Assembly: GCA_020024815.1 (NCBI GenBank)
Contig: JAHHTE010000090.1
Location: 1-8,261, forward strand
From: Mailhella sp.
GTDB lineage: Bacteria > Desulfobacterota > Desulfovibrionia > Desulfovibrionales > Desulfovibrionaceae
DNA length: 8,261 bases
Reading direction: 5' to 3'
Made by a program: the position numbers and the translations under genes. The notes beneath the pieces are model-generated. The model was not told the origin of the DNA. It did not search any database and saw only the letters and a program-made list of their open reading frames with translations. The number at the start of each line of letters is the position of its first letter. The stretch's first letter is position 1. Positions 1 through 4,616 of this stretch are shown here, in pieces.

Positions 1-59
1 GAATGTCGCTTTTATTCTCATAAATCATAAGTAACTGCTATTTGTTTGGGTTTATCCGG

Positions 60-169
60 TAGCCGTTGGCGAAGAATGAGCCTTACGGATAGCGACAGCA
101 GTTTATGTATGTTAATTTCGCGTAACTAATTGCTGTCTTTATTCGTAGCTTCCTGCGTCGCAACGACTA
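60..169. repeat. Long imperfect inverted repeat
   Basis: The arm at 64-100 and the reverse complement of 131-165 align with about 27 of 35 aligned positions identical and two single-base gaps. Both arms begin CGTTG and end GACAGCA (94-100, with TGCTGTC at 131-137), and share the core TACG (84-87 region). Similarity continues outwards a few bases to TAG at 60-62 and CTA at 167-169. The spacer is 30 bases (101-130). A transcript could fold into one long stem-loop. A smaller alternative pairs TATCCG (53-58) with CGGATA (86-91). The form suggests a palindromic extragenic repeat or a non-autonomous mobile relic, but there is no flanking gene or target duplication to decide. Confidence 0.6.
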
Positions 170-186
170 AAGCGGGGGTGAGAGCT

Positions 187-240
187 AGGGGGGCTTGCCC
201 CTTGTTTCCCCTTTGGTCGGGTCAAGGGGTGAAACCCCTT
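187..240. repeat. Two short C/G hairpins in the GC-rich patch
   Basis: GGGG (190-193) pairs with CCCC (198-201) across a CTTG tetraloop, with G·T pairs extending the stem. AAGGGG (224-229) pairs with CCCCTT (235-240) across TGAAA. CCCCTTT (208-214) could also pair with the GGGG arm at 226-229, giving a competing fold. Neither hairpin has a proper T-run on either strand, so they are not convincing terminators. They probably belong to the same element as the inverted repeat just to the left. Confidence 0.45.
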
Positions 241-373
241 ATTAAACATGATGCTATGTAATAGTAGAATAAAGAAGAAAATGTTATATAAACAAGAAAA
301 AAAATAATTTAGAAACATACCCTAGTTAAAATATATTCAATGTATTCTATGTTATTTCTTTATTATGTTGTGG

Positions 374-410
374 AAAAACAAAAGCTCTTTTGTACGCAAA
401 AGAGCTTTTG
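374..410 (-). terminator. Rho-independent terminator downstream of trpB
   Basis: This is a perfect 14-bp stem: 379-392 (CAAAAGCTCTTTTG) pairs with 397-410 (CAAAAGAGCTTTTG) across a 4-base loop. Read on the minus strand the stem is followed by TTTTT (378-374), which is the expected U-run. It lies about 94 bases after the trpB stop codon, with no gene between, so it most simply ends the trpB transcript. On the plus strand there is no T-run after the stem, which favours the minus orientation. Confidence 0.8.
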
Positions 411-435
411 GATTAAAAAGTTTTGAAGGGAGAGT

Positions 436-471
436 TTGAGAGGGGAACTTTTTCAAAAGTTCTCCTCTCAA
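436..471. repeat. Strong hairpin between trpB and its terminator
   Basis: 436-450 pairs with 457-471 to give a 15-bp stem with a 6-base loop (TTTCAA) and one G·T at 444/463, which becomes an A·C mismatch on the minus strand. There is no T-run on either side, so termination is not assured. It could protect the 3' end of the trpB mRNA or be a second, weaker terminator. From memory, hairpins built round GAAC-T-run/A-run-GTTC are frequent after genes in Desulfovibrio relatives. That similarity is an impression, not a search result. Confidence 0.55.
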
Positions 472-503
472 GAAAAATGTCAAAATAACAAAGCAAATAT
501 AAT

Positions 504-1733
504 TTATTTTGGAAGTTGGATAAGGTTGTCTTTTATCATTTGAGATATTTGGTCAACGTCCTTATCGCCACGTCCTGAAAGACAAACTAAAATAGATTTT
601 CCTTTCATTGTTGGAGCAACTTTTATTGCATAAGCTAAAGCATGTGCAGATTCTAAGGCTGGAATAATACCTTGTGTTCTTGAAAGCATGAAAAATGCAT
701 CAACTGCTTCTTTATCTGTAATTGCTTTATAGTCAGCACGTCCAATATCTTTAAGATGAGCGTGTTCTGGTCCAACTGAAGGATAATCAAGTCCAGCAGA
801 AATGGAATAAACTGGTCCTGCTTCTCCCTTTTCATCAATAATACAATAACTCTTGAAACCATGTAAGATTGCTTCTTGTCCATGAACTATACTTGCAGCA
901 TGGTCGCCAAGATTATTACCACGTCCGCCAGGTTCTGCACCAATAAGAGCAACATCTTTATCATTTATAAAGCCAGAAAAAATACCAATAGCGTTTGATC
1001 CACCACCAACACAAGCAACAACCATATTAGGCAATGTATTGGTTTGTTCTAAAAATTGTTCTCTAGCTTCTTTTCCTATAATAGATTGAAAATGGCGTAC
1101 AAGTTCAGGGTATGGATAAGGTCCTACTGCAGAACCTAATACATAAAAAGTATCTTTATCGTTTGCATAGGCAGTAAGTGCTTCGTCAACAGCTTCTTTT
1201 AGTGTTTTTTGACCACTTTTTGCTGCAACAACTTTTGCACCCATCATACGCATACGAAGAACATTAAGTTCTTGTCTACGCATATCTTCTTCACCCATAT
1301 AAACAGTACATTCATAACCAAAAAGAGCAGCAGTAGCAGCAGTTGCAACACCATGTTGACCAGCTCCTGTTTCTGCAATAATTTTAGTTTTACCCATACG
1401 TTTTGCTAAAAGCATTTGCCCCAATACATTATTGAGTTTATGTGCTCCTAAGTGGTTCAAATCTTCACGTTTAAGGTAAATATCAGCACCACCAAGTTTT
1501 TTACTTAAATTTTCACAATAAAAAATAGGGGTAGGTCTACCACTAAAATGCTTGTAAAGTGCGTTTAATTCGGATAAAAAGTCTTTGTCGTCTTTATAAG
1601 TAAGAAAGCATTTTGCAACTTCATCAAGGCGTTCTTTTATTTCAGGTGAAACAAATTGACCGCCATGTTTGCCAAAAAAGCCAAGTGAGTTTTCGTTGGT
1701 ATTGTTGTTTGTGTTTTGAGCTGTGGTAGACAT
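504..1733 (-). CDS. trpB: Tryptophan synthase beta chain TrpB
   Basis: TrpB is the PLP enzyme that condenses indole with L-serine to make tryptophan, normally in an alpha2-beta2 complex with TrpA. The 409-residue length fits the family, with a slightly long Asn/Thr-rich N-terminus (residues 1-15). Key motifs are intact: the PLP lysine K99 in HLGAHKLNN, catalytic E121 in AETGAGQHG, phosphate-binding GGGSNA (243-248), D316 in SAGLDYPSVGPEHA, and LSGRGDKD (385-392) near the pyridine ring. It reads as a TrpB1-type chain, not TrpB2. AGGGAG (1747-1742) lies 8 bases before the ATG, which fixes the start. No trpA or other trp gene adjoins it: a terminator follows, and tatD diverges upstream. Expression should be controlled by the Trp-codon leader and attenuator upstream. 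Acting alone it could salvage indole or partner with a TrpA encoded elsewhere. Confidence 0.97.
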   Translation of the reverse strand: MSTTAQNTNNNTNENSLGFFGKHGGQFVSPEIKERLDEVAKCFLTYKDDKDFLSELNALYKHFSGRPTPIFYCENLSKKLGGADIYLKREDLNHLGAHKLNNVLGQMLLAKRMGKTKIIAETGAGQHGVATAATAALFGYECTVYMGEEDMRRQELNVLRMRMMGAKVVAAKSGQKTLKEAVDEALTAYANDKDTFYVLGSAVGPYPYPELVRHFQSIIGKEAREQFLEQTNTLPNMVVACVGGGSNAIGIFSGFINDKDVALIGAEPGGRGNNLGDHAASIVHGQEAILHGFKSYCIIDEKGEAGPVYSISAGLDYPSVGPEHAHLKDIGRADYKAITDKEAVDAFFMLSRTQGIIPALESAHALAYAIKVAPTMKGKSILVCLSGRGDKDVDQISQMIKDNLIQLPK

Positions 1734-1778
1734 AGTTTTTTCTCCCTTTATGTTCCGAACTATGCCTATCTAGGATAT

Positions 1779-1805
1779 AAAAAAACGACCGGCTAGTTCG
1801 GTCGT
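1779..1805 (-). terminator. trp attenuator terminator (3:4 hairpin)
   Basis: On the minus strand ACGACCG (1805-1799) pairs with CGGTCGT (1791-1785) across a 7-base loop, followed immediately by a run of seven U (1785-1779, the first paired). This is an intrinsic terminator placed inside the trpB leader, about 45 bases before the trpB ATG. With the Trp-rich leader ORF upstream, it is the transcription-stop element of a classical attenuator. It should form when tryptophanyl-tRNA is plentiful. Confidence 0.88.
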
Positions 1806-1859
1806 AATTTTTATAATAAAATTTGCGTGCAAAAAATCCGACCCGTTATTTTACGAGCC
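1800..1859 (-). promoter_or_regulatory. trp leader alternative pairings (1:2 and 2:3)
   Basis: Segment 1 (GGCTCGT, 1859-1853) can pair with segment 2 (ACGGGTC, 1846-1840) in 7 pairs including two G·U, loop AAAATA. Segment 1 begins inside the third Trp codon and this hairpin spans the leader stop codon. Segment 2 can instead use GGTCG (1843-1839) to pair with CGACC of segment 3 (1804-1800). That stem is extended past two mismatches by UUUUU (1835-1831) on AAAAA (1812-1808). The 2:3 stem takes away the 5' half of the terminator. A ribosome stalled on the Trp codons masks segment 1, frees segment 2, and lets transcription reach trpB. The antiterminator is AT-rich outside its 5-bp core, so its strength is uncertain. 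Confidence 0.78.
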
Positions 1860-1914
1860 ACCACCAAGAAAAAGAGGAAGTAATAATTTTTTGCGTATTC
1901 ATATAAATATTCAT
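1846..1914 (-). CDS. trpL: trp leader peptide with three tandem Trp codons
   Basis: A 22-codon ORF on the minus strand ends ...SFSWWWLVK-stop. The three consecutive TGG codons are at 1866-1858, four codons from the stop. Trp is normally rare, so WWW in a tiny ORF just before an alternative-hairpin terminator is the hallmark of a trp attenuator. The peptide itself has no expected function beyond ribosome stalling. Two in-frame ATGs are possible. The one at 1914 has an AGGTGA 13 bases upstream (1933-1928), a long spacing. The one at 1902 gives 18 residues but has no Shine-Dalgarno site. If the TTGACA promoter is used, the transcript would begin near 1902 and that start would be leaderless. Confidence 0.85.
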   Translation of the reverse strand: MNIYMNTQKIITSSFSWWWLVK

Positions 1915-1938
1915 AATGGGAAAAATTTCACCTGTCAA
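1910..1938 (-). promoter_or_regulatory. Candidate sigma-70 promoter for trpL-trpB
   Basis: On the minus strand there is a perfect -35 TTGACA (1938-1933), then exactly 17 bases, then TATGAA (1915-1910), a 4 of 6 match to the -10 consensus. Predicted transcription start is near 1903, almost on the inner leader ATG. A weaker alternative upstream is TTATAA (1973-1968), 17 bases, TATAAA (1950-1945), starting near 1938, which would keep the AGGTGA site in the mRNA. I see no obvious TrpR operator palindrome. Confidence 0.5.
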
Positions 1939-1946
1939 GCTAATTT

Positions 1947-1952
1947 TATAAT
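1947..1952 (+). promoter_or_regulatory. Candidate -10 box for tatD
   Basis: A perfect TATAAT lies 45 bases before the tatD ATG, with a predicted start near 1959. The matching -35 position (around 1924-1929, AATTTC) is poor. It sits within a few bases of the opposing trp promoter candidates, so the two divergent units share under 100 bases of control DNA. Confidence 0.35.
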
Positions 1953-1997
1953 AAAAAAGAAAAATAATTATAACATATTGATATATTGGAGAATGTT

Positions 1998-2837
1998 ATG
2001 GCTCATAAAAAGAAAAATCTTATAGATCCTAAAACATTAGGTTTACCTTTATGTGGTTGTGATAGTCATGCACATATTGTTTCTGATAAACTTTGGGAAC
2101 AACGTGATGATATTTTAGAAAGAGCAAAAGAGGCTGGAGTAGCATATATCGGAGAGATTTTTTTAGGACACATTCAATATAGAACTAAAAAAGATTATTT
2201 TGCGGATAAACCACAAGTATTTTTTATTTATGGTTTACATCCTACTGATTTATTAGAAATTGCTGATAATGAATTAGAATTATTGCGTGAAGATTTTATC
2301 AATGATCAAAATGGTGAAAAACGCATAAAAGCAGTAGGGGAAATAGGGTTAGACTATTATTGGAAAGAAGTTCCTCAAGATTTACAAAAAGAATATTTTC
2401 GCAAATTATTACAAATGGCTAAAGAATTTCAATTACCTGTTGTTATTCATAGCCGCGATGCTTTTGATGATACCGTAGAAATTTTGCTTGAGGAAGGTTT
2501 TCATAACTATCCTTTATTGTGGCATTGTTTTGATAGAGATGAAAAAAGTGCTAATATTATTTTATCGCATGGTTGGCATATTTCTGTTCCCGGATCTGTT
2601 ACTTTTAAACCAAATGAATATCTTCGAGAGGCTGTAAAAGTAATTGATATTGATAAATTATTAGTAGAAACAGATTCCCCATATTTAACTCCAGAACCAT
2701 GGAGAGGGCAAACAAATGAATCTGCTTTAACTGTTTTTACAGCTAAATGTATAGCAGAACAAAAAAATATGGAAGTTGCTGAACTTTGGAAAAAATGTGG
2801 AGAAAATGCATTAAGATTTTTTAATGTTGAAAAATAG
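1998..2837 (+). CDS. TatD-family metal-dependent hydrolase (DNase)
   Basis: TatD proteins are TIM-barrel, amidohydrolase-like enzymes that use two divalent metals to cut DNA 3'-5'; E. coli TatD has nuclease activity linked to repair. All expected ligands are present: H24 and H26 in DSHAHI, E115 in VGEIGLDYYW, H151 in VIHSRDA, H176 in WHCFD, and D226 in LLVETDSPYLTPEP, followed by RGQTNE (236-241). The 279-residue length is a little over the usual 255-265, mainly through a basic N-terminal extension (residues 1-18). I chose the ATG at 1998 because GGAG (1988-1991) sits 6 bases before it. A TTG at 1986 in the same frame would add four residues but overlaps that ribosome site. It is transcribed divergently from trpB and appears monocistronic. 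The true substrate is not predictable. Confidence 0.93.
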   Translation: MAHKKKNLIDPKTLGLPLCGCDSHAHIVSDKLWEQRDDILERAKEAGVAYIGEIFLGHIQYRTKKDYFADKPQVFFIYGLHPTDLLEIADNELELLREDFINDQNGEKRIKAVGEIGLDYYWKEVPQDLQKEYFRKLLQMAKEFQLPVVIHSRDAFDDTVEILLEEGFHNYPLLWHCFDRDEKSANIILSHGWHISVPGSVTFKPNEYLREAVKVIDIDKLLVETDSPYLTPEPWRGQTNESALTVFTAKCIAEQKNMEVAELWKKCGENALRFFNVEK

Positions 2838-3030
2838 CGTACGTTATTAAATAATGTTATTATTTGAACAATGGATTTTAGGAAAATTTTTTGCTTAAAT
2901 TTTTATAACTTTTTTTTATTGAAAATACCTCCTGAATGCAAAAGTTCTTTTGTAATTTATAAAAATATTCATAATAATAAAATGTTAAGATAAAAATTTT
3001 TATAATGTGAAATAAAAAATAAAATTTAAC
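2838..3030. other. AT-rich intergenic gap after tatD
   Basis: Very AT-rich, with no ORF of note. AAATAAT (2849-2855) pairs with ATTATTT (2859-2865) over a 3-base loop, and CAAAA (2939-2943) pairs with TTTTG (2948-2952) over GTTC. Both are weak, and neither is a convincing terminator for tatD. The sigma-28 promoter begins just to its right. Confidence 0.5.
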
Positions 3031-3057
3031 TAAAGTTTTTATTTAATGTACCGATTA
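3031..3057 (+). promoter_or_regulatory. Sigma-28 (FliA)-type flagellar promoter
   Basis: TAAAGTTT (3031-3038) is an exact match to the sigma-28 -35 element. After exactly 11 bases comes ACCGATTA (3050-3057), matching 6 of 8 positions of the -10 consensus GCCGATAA. Spacing and both halves agree with the class III flagellar promoter. It lies 26 bases before the ATG of the yjfB-like gene, with a predicted start near 3064. Confidence 0.8.
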
Positions 3058-3083
3058 TAAAAATAACAACAAAAGGAGTCTTT

Positions 3084-3263
3084 ATGGAAATTGATAATAA
3101 AGATCTTATGAGTGTACAAGGACAATTTGCTCTTGGTATGCAAAAGAAAAGCCTTGATGTTACAGCTGGTTTAGTAAATCAACTTATTGATGAATCAGTT
3201 GCTGTTGCAGATCAAGCTCGTGCTCAAGCAGGTATTGGTACAAAACTTAATATTACTGTTTAA
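3084..3263 (+). CDS. YjfB-like putative motility protein
   Basis: This 59-residue protein has no signal peptide or membrane segment and is predicted to be mostly helical. The pattern MEIDNKDLMS... followed by KKSLDVTAGLVNQLIDES and ending GTKLNITV resembles the small YjfB family (Pfam YjfB_motility). In that family a central LD..A/V helix is followed by a G..L(D/N)I.V tail. AGGAG (3074-3078) lies 5 bases before the ATG. The family is annotated as putatively motility-related because of expression with flagellar genes; its molecular role is unknown. The upstream FliA-type promoter independently supports a link to flagella. It stands alone: a terminator follows and neighbours are not flagellar. 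The family call is from memory of the pattern. Confidence 0.8.
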   Translation: MEIDNKDLMSVQGQFALGMQKKSLDVTAGLVNQLIDESVAVADQARAQAGIGTKLNITV

Positions 3264-3265
3264 GA

Positions 3266-3296
3266 AACTATTTTAAATAATTATTTAAAAATAGTT
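3266..3296. repeat. AT-rich near-perfect palindrome after the yjfB-like gene
   Basis: AACTATTTT (3266-3274) mirrors AAAAATAGTT (3287-3296), and the middle AAATAATTATTT is itself self-complementary. One base is unpaired across the 31-base unit. It starts 3 bases after the stop codon and could cap the mRNA 3' end. Confidence 0.5.
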
Positions 3297-3346
3297 ATAT
3301 TATACTGTTTTTATAAAGTAAAATGTGTATAAAATATGTTTTTTAT

Positions 3347-3367
3347 AGCCCTCATTTGAGGGCTTTT
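3347..3367 (+). terminator. Rho-independent terminator of the yjfB-like gene
   Basis: AGCCCTC (3347-3353) pairs with GAGGGCT (3358-3364) over an ATTT loop, followed by TTTT (3364-3367) then ATT. It separates the flagellar-promoter gene from the operon to the right. An A/T run on the left side could allow some activity in the other direction, but no minus-strand gene needs it. Confidence 0.82.
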
Positions 3368-3401
3368 ATTATTTAATTATATATTTTCTTTGATGTTTTA
3401 T

Positions 3402-3431
3402 TTGACAGTCAGTATTGTGTGTAGTAATTAT
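3402..3431 (+). promoter_or_regulatory. Candidate sigma-70 promoter of the cpoB-dprA-xerC operon
   Basis: A perfect -35 TTGACA (3402-3407) is followed after 18 bases by AATTAT (3426-3431), a 4 of 6 match; spacing of 17 gives the weaker TAATTA. The predicted start is near 3438, about 20 bases before the lipoprotein ATG at 3459. It lies just after the preceding terminator and before five close plus-strand genes. Confidence 0.5.
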
Positions 3432-3458
3432 TTGATTAATTACACATTAGAGGTGATT

Positions 3459-4595
3459 ATGAAGTATCGTTATCTTTGTTTAGTACCTTTTTTATGTTTA
3501 GGTGCATGTTCTGTTGTCAATGAAGGTCCAAATAAAAGAATTGATAACGTAGATAATAAATTGGGAACAGTGGAAGAAAAAGTAGATGCTCTCTTAGCTT
3601 ATAATAATAAAACCTATGATATTCTTGTAGATAATGAGTTGCGTATTGCAGAACTTGAAAAAGATGCAAGAAAGCGTGGTGTGCCTACTCCACAAAAAGG
3701 TCCTGATATTACCTCATTATCACAAATGTATGATCAAAGAGTTATACAACCAAATCCATCTCAACCTATTCAGCAACAGGTTCAACCACAAGTACAGCAA
3801 CCAGTGCAACAAGTTCAGCAAGTTCAACCTGTTCAACATGATGGAAGATTACAAAATGAAAATGCTCAAGTTGTGCAAAAACAAGCAGAAGTTGGGGCTA
3901 TTTCAGGACAAAATTTATCAGCTCCTGTTGAAGAAACAAATCAGCAAGCTGTAAAAGAAAATGTTGTAGAAGCTCCTCAACAACAAAGAGTTGTTGCTCA
4001 AAATCAACAAAATTCGCAAGTAGTTGCACAAAATCAGGCTGTTGCTCAACAAGTTCAACCACAAAGAGTTGCACAGCCACAAAAAGTTGCACAACCACAA
4101 CAACAAACTAAACAAGTGCAACAAGTTCAGCCAGTACAAACATCACAACAAGTTCAGCCTACTGTACAGCAAACACAAGTAGCTCAAGTTCAAGCTCCTG
4201 TGCAAAAAGCACCTCAAGCAAGAATGACAAGTAGTGATATGTATAATAATGCGTATGAACTTTATCAAAATCATGAATATGCTAAAGCAGAAAAAGCTTT
4301 TGATGCATTTTTAGCACAATATCCTAATGATGTTTTATCTCCAAATGCCTTATATTGGAAAGGAGAAACATTATATGCTAGAGGTATTTATCCACAAGCA
4401 ATTTATGCTTTTAAAGAAGTTCAAGCACGTTTTCCAACTCACCCAAAGACAGCAGACTCTTTGTTAAAAACAGCTATGAGTTATGCTCGTTTAGGTGATT
4501 CTGAAAATGCTAGTTTGCATTATTTAGTTTTAGTAGAAGATTGGGGCAATTCTGATGCAGCTAGAAAAGCTCGTAATATGGGAGTAGTGCAATAA
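3459..4595 (+). CDS. cpoB: CpoB/YbgF-like outer-membrane lipoprotein
   Basis: CpoB (YbgF) is a periplasmic partner of the Tol-Pal system and of PBP1B that coordinates outer-membrane constriction with septal peptidoglycan synthesis. The 378-residue product has a lipoprotein signal, MKYRYLCLVPFLCLGAC, with lipid-modified C17 and Ser at +2, suggesting the outer membrane. Residues about 26-70 form a short heptad-like coiled coil, the usual trimerisation segment. Residues about 100-250 are a low-complexity Gln/Val/Pro linker (54 Gln in 150). Residues about 258-376 are the C-terminal TPR block (YELYQNHEYAKAEKAFDAFL..., ALYWKGETLYARG...), typical of YbgF. The start at 3459 has GAGGTGAT just upstream and begins the signal peptide. 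An upstream in-frame ATG at 3390 would bury the signal and overlap the promoter. E. coli CpoB is soluble and cleaved, so a lipoprotein form is a variation. tol-pal genes are not in the window. Confidence 0.85.
   Translation: MKYRYLCLVPFLCLGACSVVNEGPNKRIDNVDNKLGTVEEKVDALLAYNNKTYDILVDNELRIAELEKDARKRGVPTPQKGPDITSLSQMYDQRVIQPNPSQPIQQQVQPQVQQPVQQVQQVQPVQHDGRLQNENAQVVQKQAEVGAISGQNLSAPVEETNQQAVKENVVEAPQQQRVVAQNQQNSQVVAQNQAVAQQVQPQRVAQPQKVAQPQQQTKQVQQVQPVQTSQQVQPTVQQTQVAQVQAPVQKAPQARMTSSDMYNNAYELYQNHEYAKAEKAFDAFLAQYPNDVLSPNALYWKGETLYARGIYPQAIYAFKEVQARFPTHPKTADSLLKTAMSYARLGDSENASLHYLVLVEDWGNSDAARKARNMGVVQ
3766..4210 (+). repeat. Gln/Val/Pro codon-repeat tract inside the cpoB-like gene
   Basis: The linker is built from degenerate short units such as caa-gtt-cag, cag-cca-caa and gtt-gca-caa, giving recurring peptides like QQVQPVQ and VAQPQ. 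It is imperfect, so not a simple perfect microsatellite, but it could change length by slippage or unequal recombination. It also explains open frames seen on the opposite strand here. Confidence 0.6.
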
Positions 4596-4616
4596 TATTT
4601 ATTTGCAAGTATACTA

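Larger units (their letters stand above)
1..378. other. Non-coding intergenic stretch with a GC-rich patch
   Basis: No frame on either strand stays open here and there is no start with a ribosome binding site, so I see no gene. Base composition changes sharply inside it: by count, 61-120 is about 45% GC, 121-180 about 50% and 181-240 about 60%, whereas the flanks and the rest of the window are near 30%. The GC-rich part contains the inverted repeat and the C/G hairpins listed separately. From 241 to 378 the sequence is plain AT-rich DNA with nothing recognisable. The GC-rich part could be an intergenic repeat element or a structured RNA. I do not recognise it as a tRNA, rRNA, tmRNA or RNase P RNA. 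Confidence 0.6.

Noticed and set aside
187..240. Terminator or tRNA/rRNA fragment in the GC-rich patch
   Set aside because: The hairpins lack a T-run, and no cloverleaf, CCA end or rRNA signature is visible.
653..883. 76-codon open frame overlapping trpB in another frame
   Set aside because: It lies wholly inside the strongly supported trpB and has no recognisable domain; it is a shadow frame.
1209..1409. 66-codon plus-strand open frame opposite trpB
   Set aside because: Its Thr/Ser/His/Phe composition is the antisense of trpB codons, and there is no ribosome site.
1986..1997. TTG start giving four extra residues to the TatD protein
   Set aside because: It overlaps the GGAG that serves the ATG at 1998 and has no ribosome site of its own.
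2920..2940. AGGAGGT-like site on the minus strand in the gap after tatD
   Set aside because: No start codon follows at a suitable distance, so there is no small gene to support.
3390..3458. Upstream ATG extending the cpoB-like protein by 23 residues
   Set aside because: It would place the lipoprotein signal internally and overlaps the probable promoter, while 3459 has a good Shine-Dalgarno site.
3898..4139. Two minus-strand open frames rich in Leu, Val and Gln
   Set aside because: They are complements of the Gln-rich repeat in the cpoB-like gene; low-complexity composition keeps several frames open by chance.
3766..4210. CRISPR-like repeat array
   Set aside because: The repeats are short, degenerate and in frame within a coding sequence, with no regular spacers.
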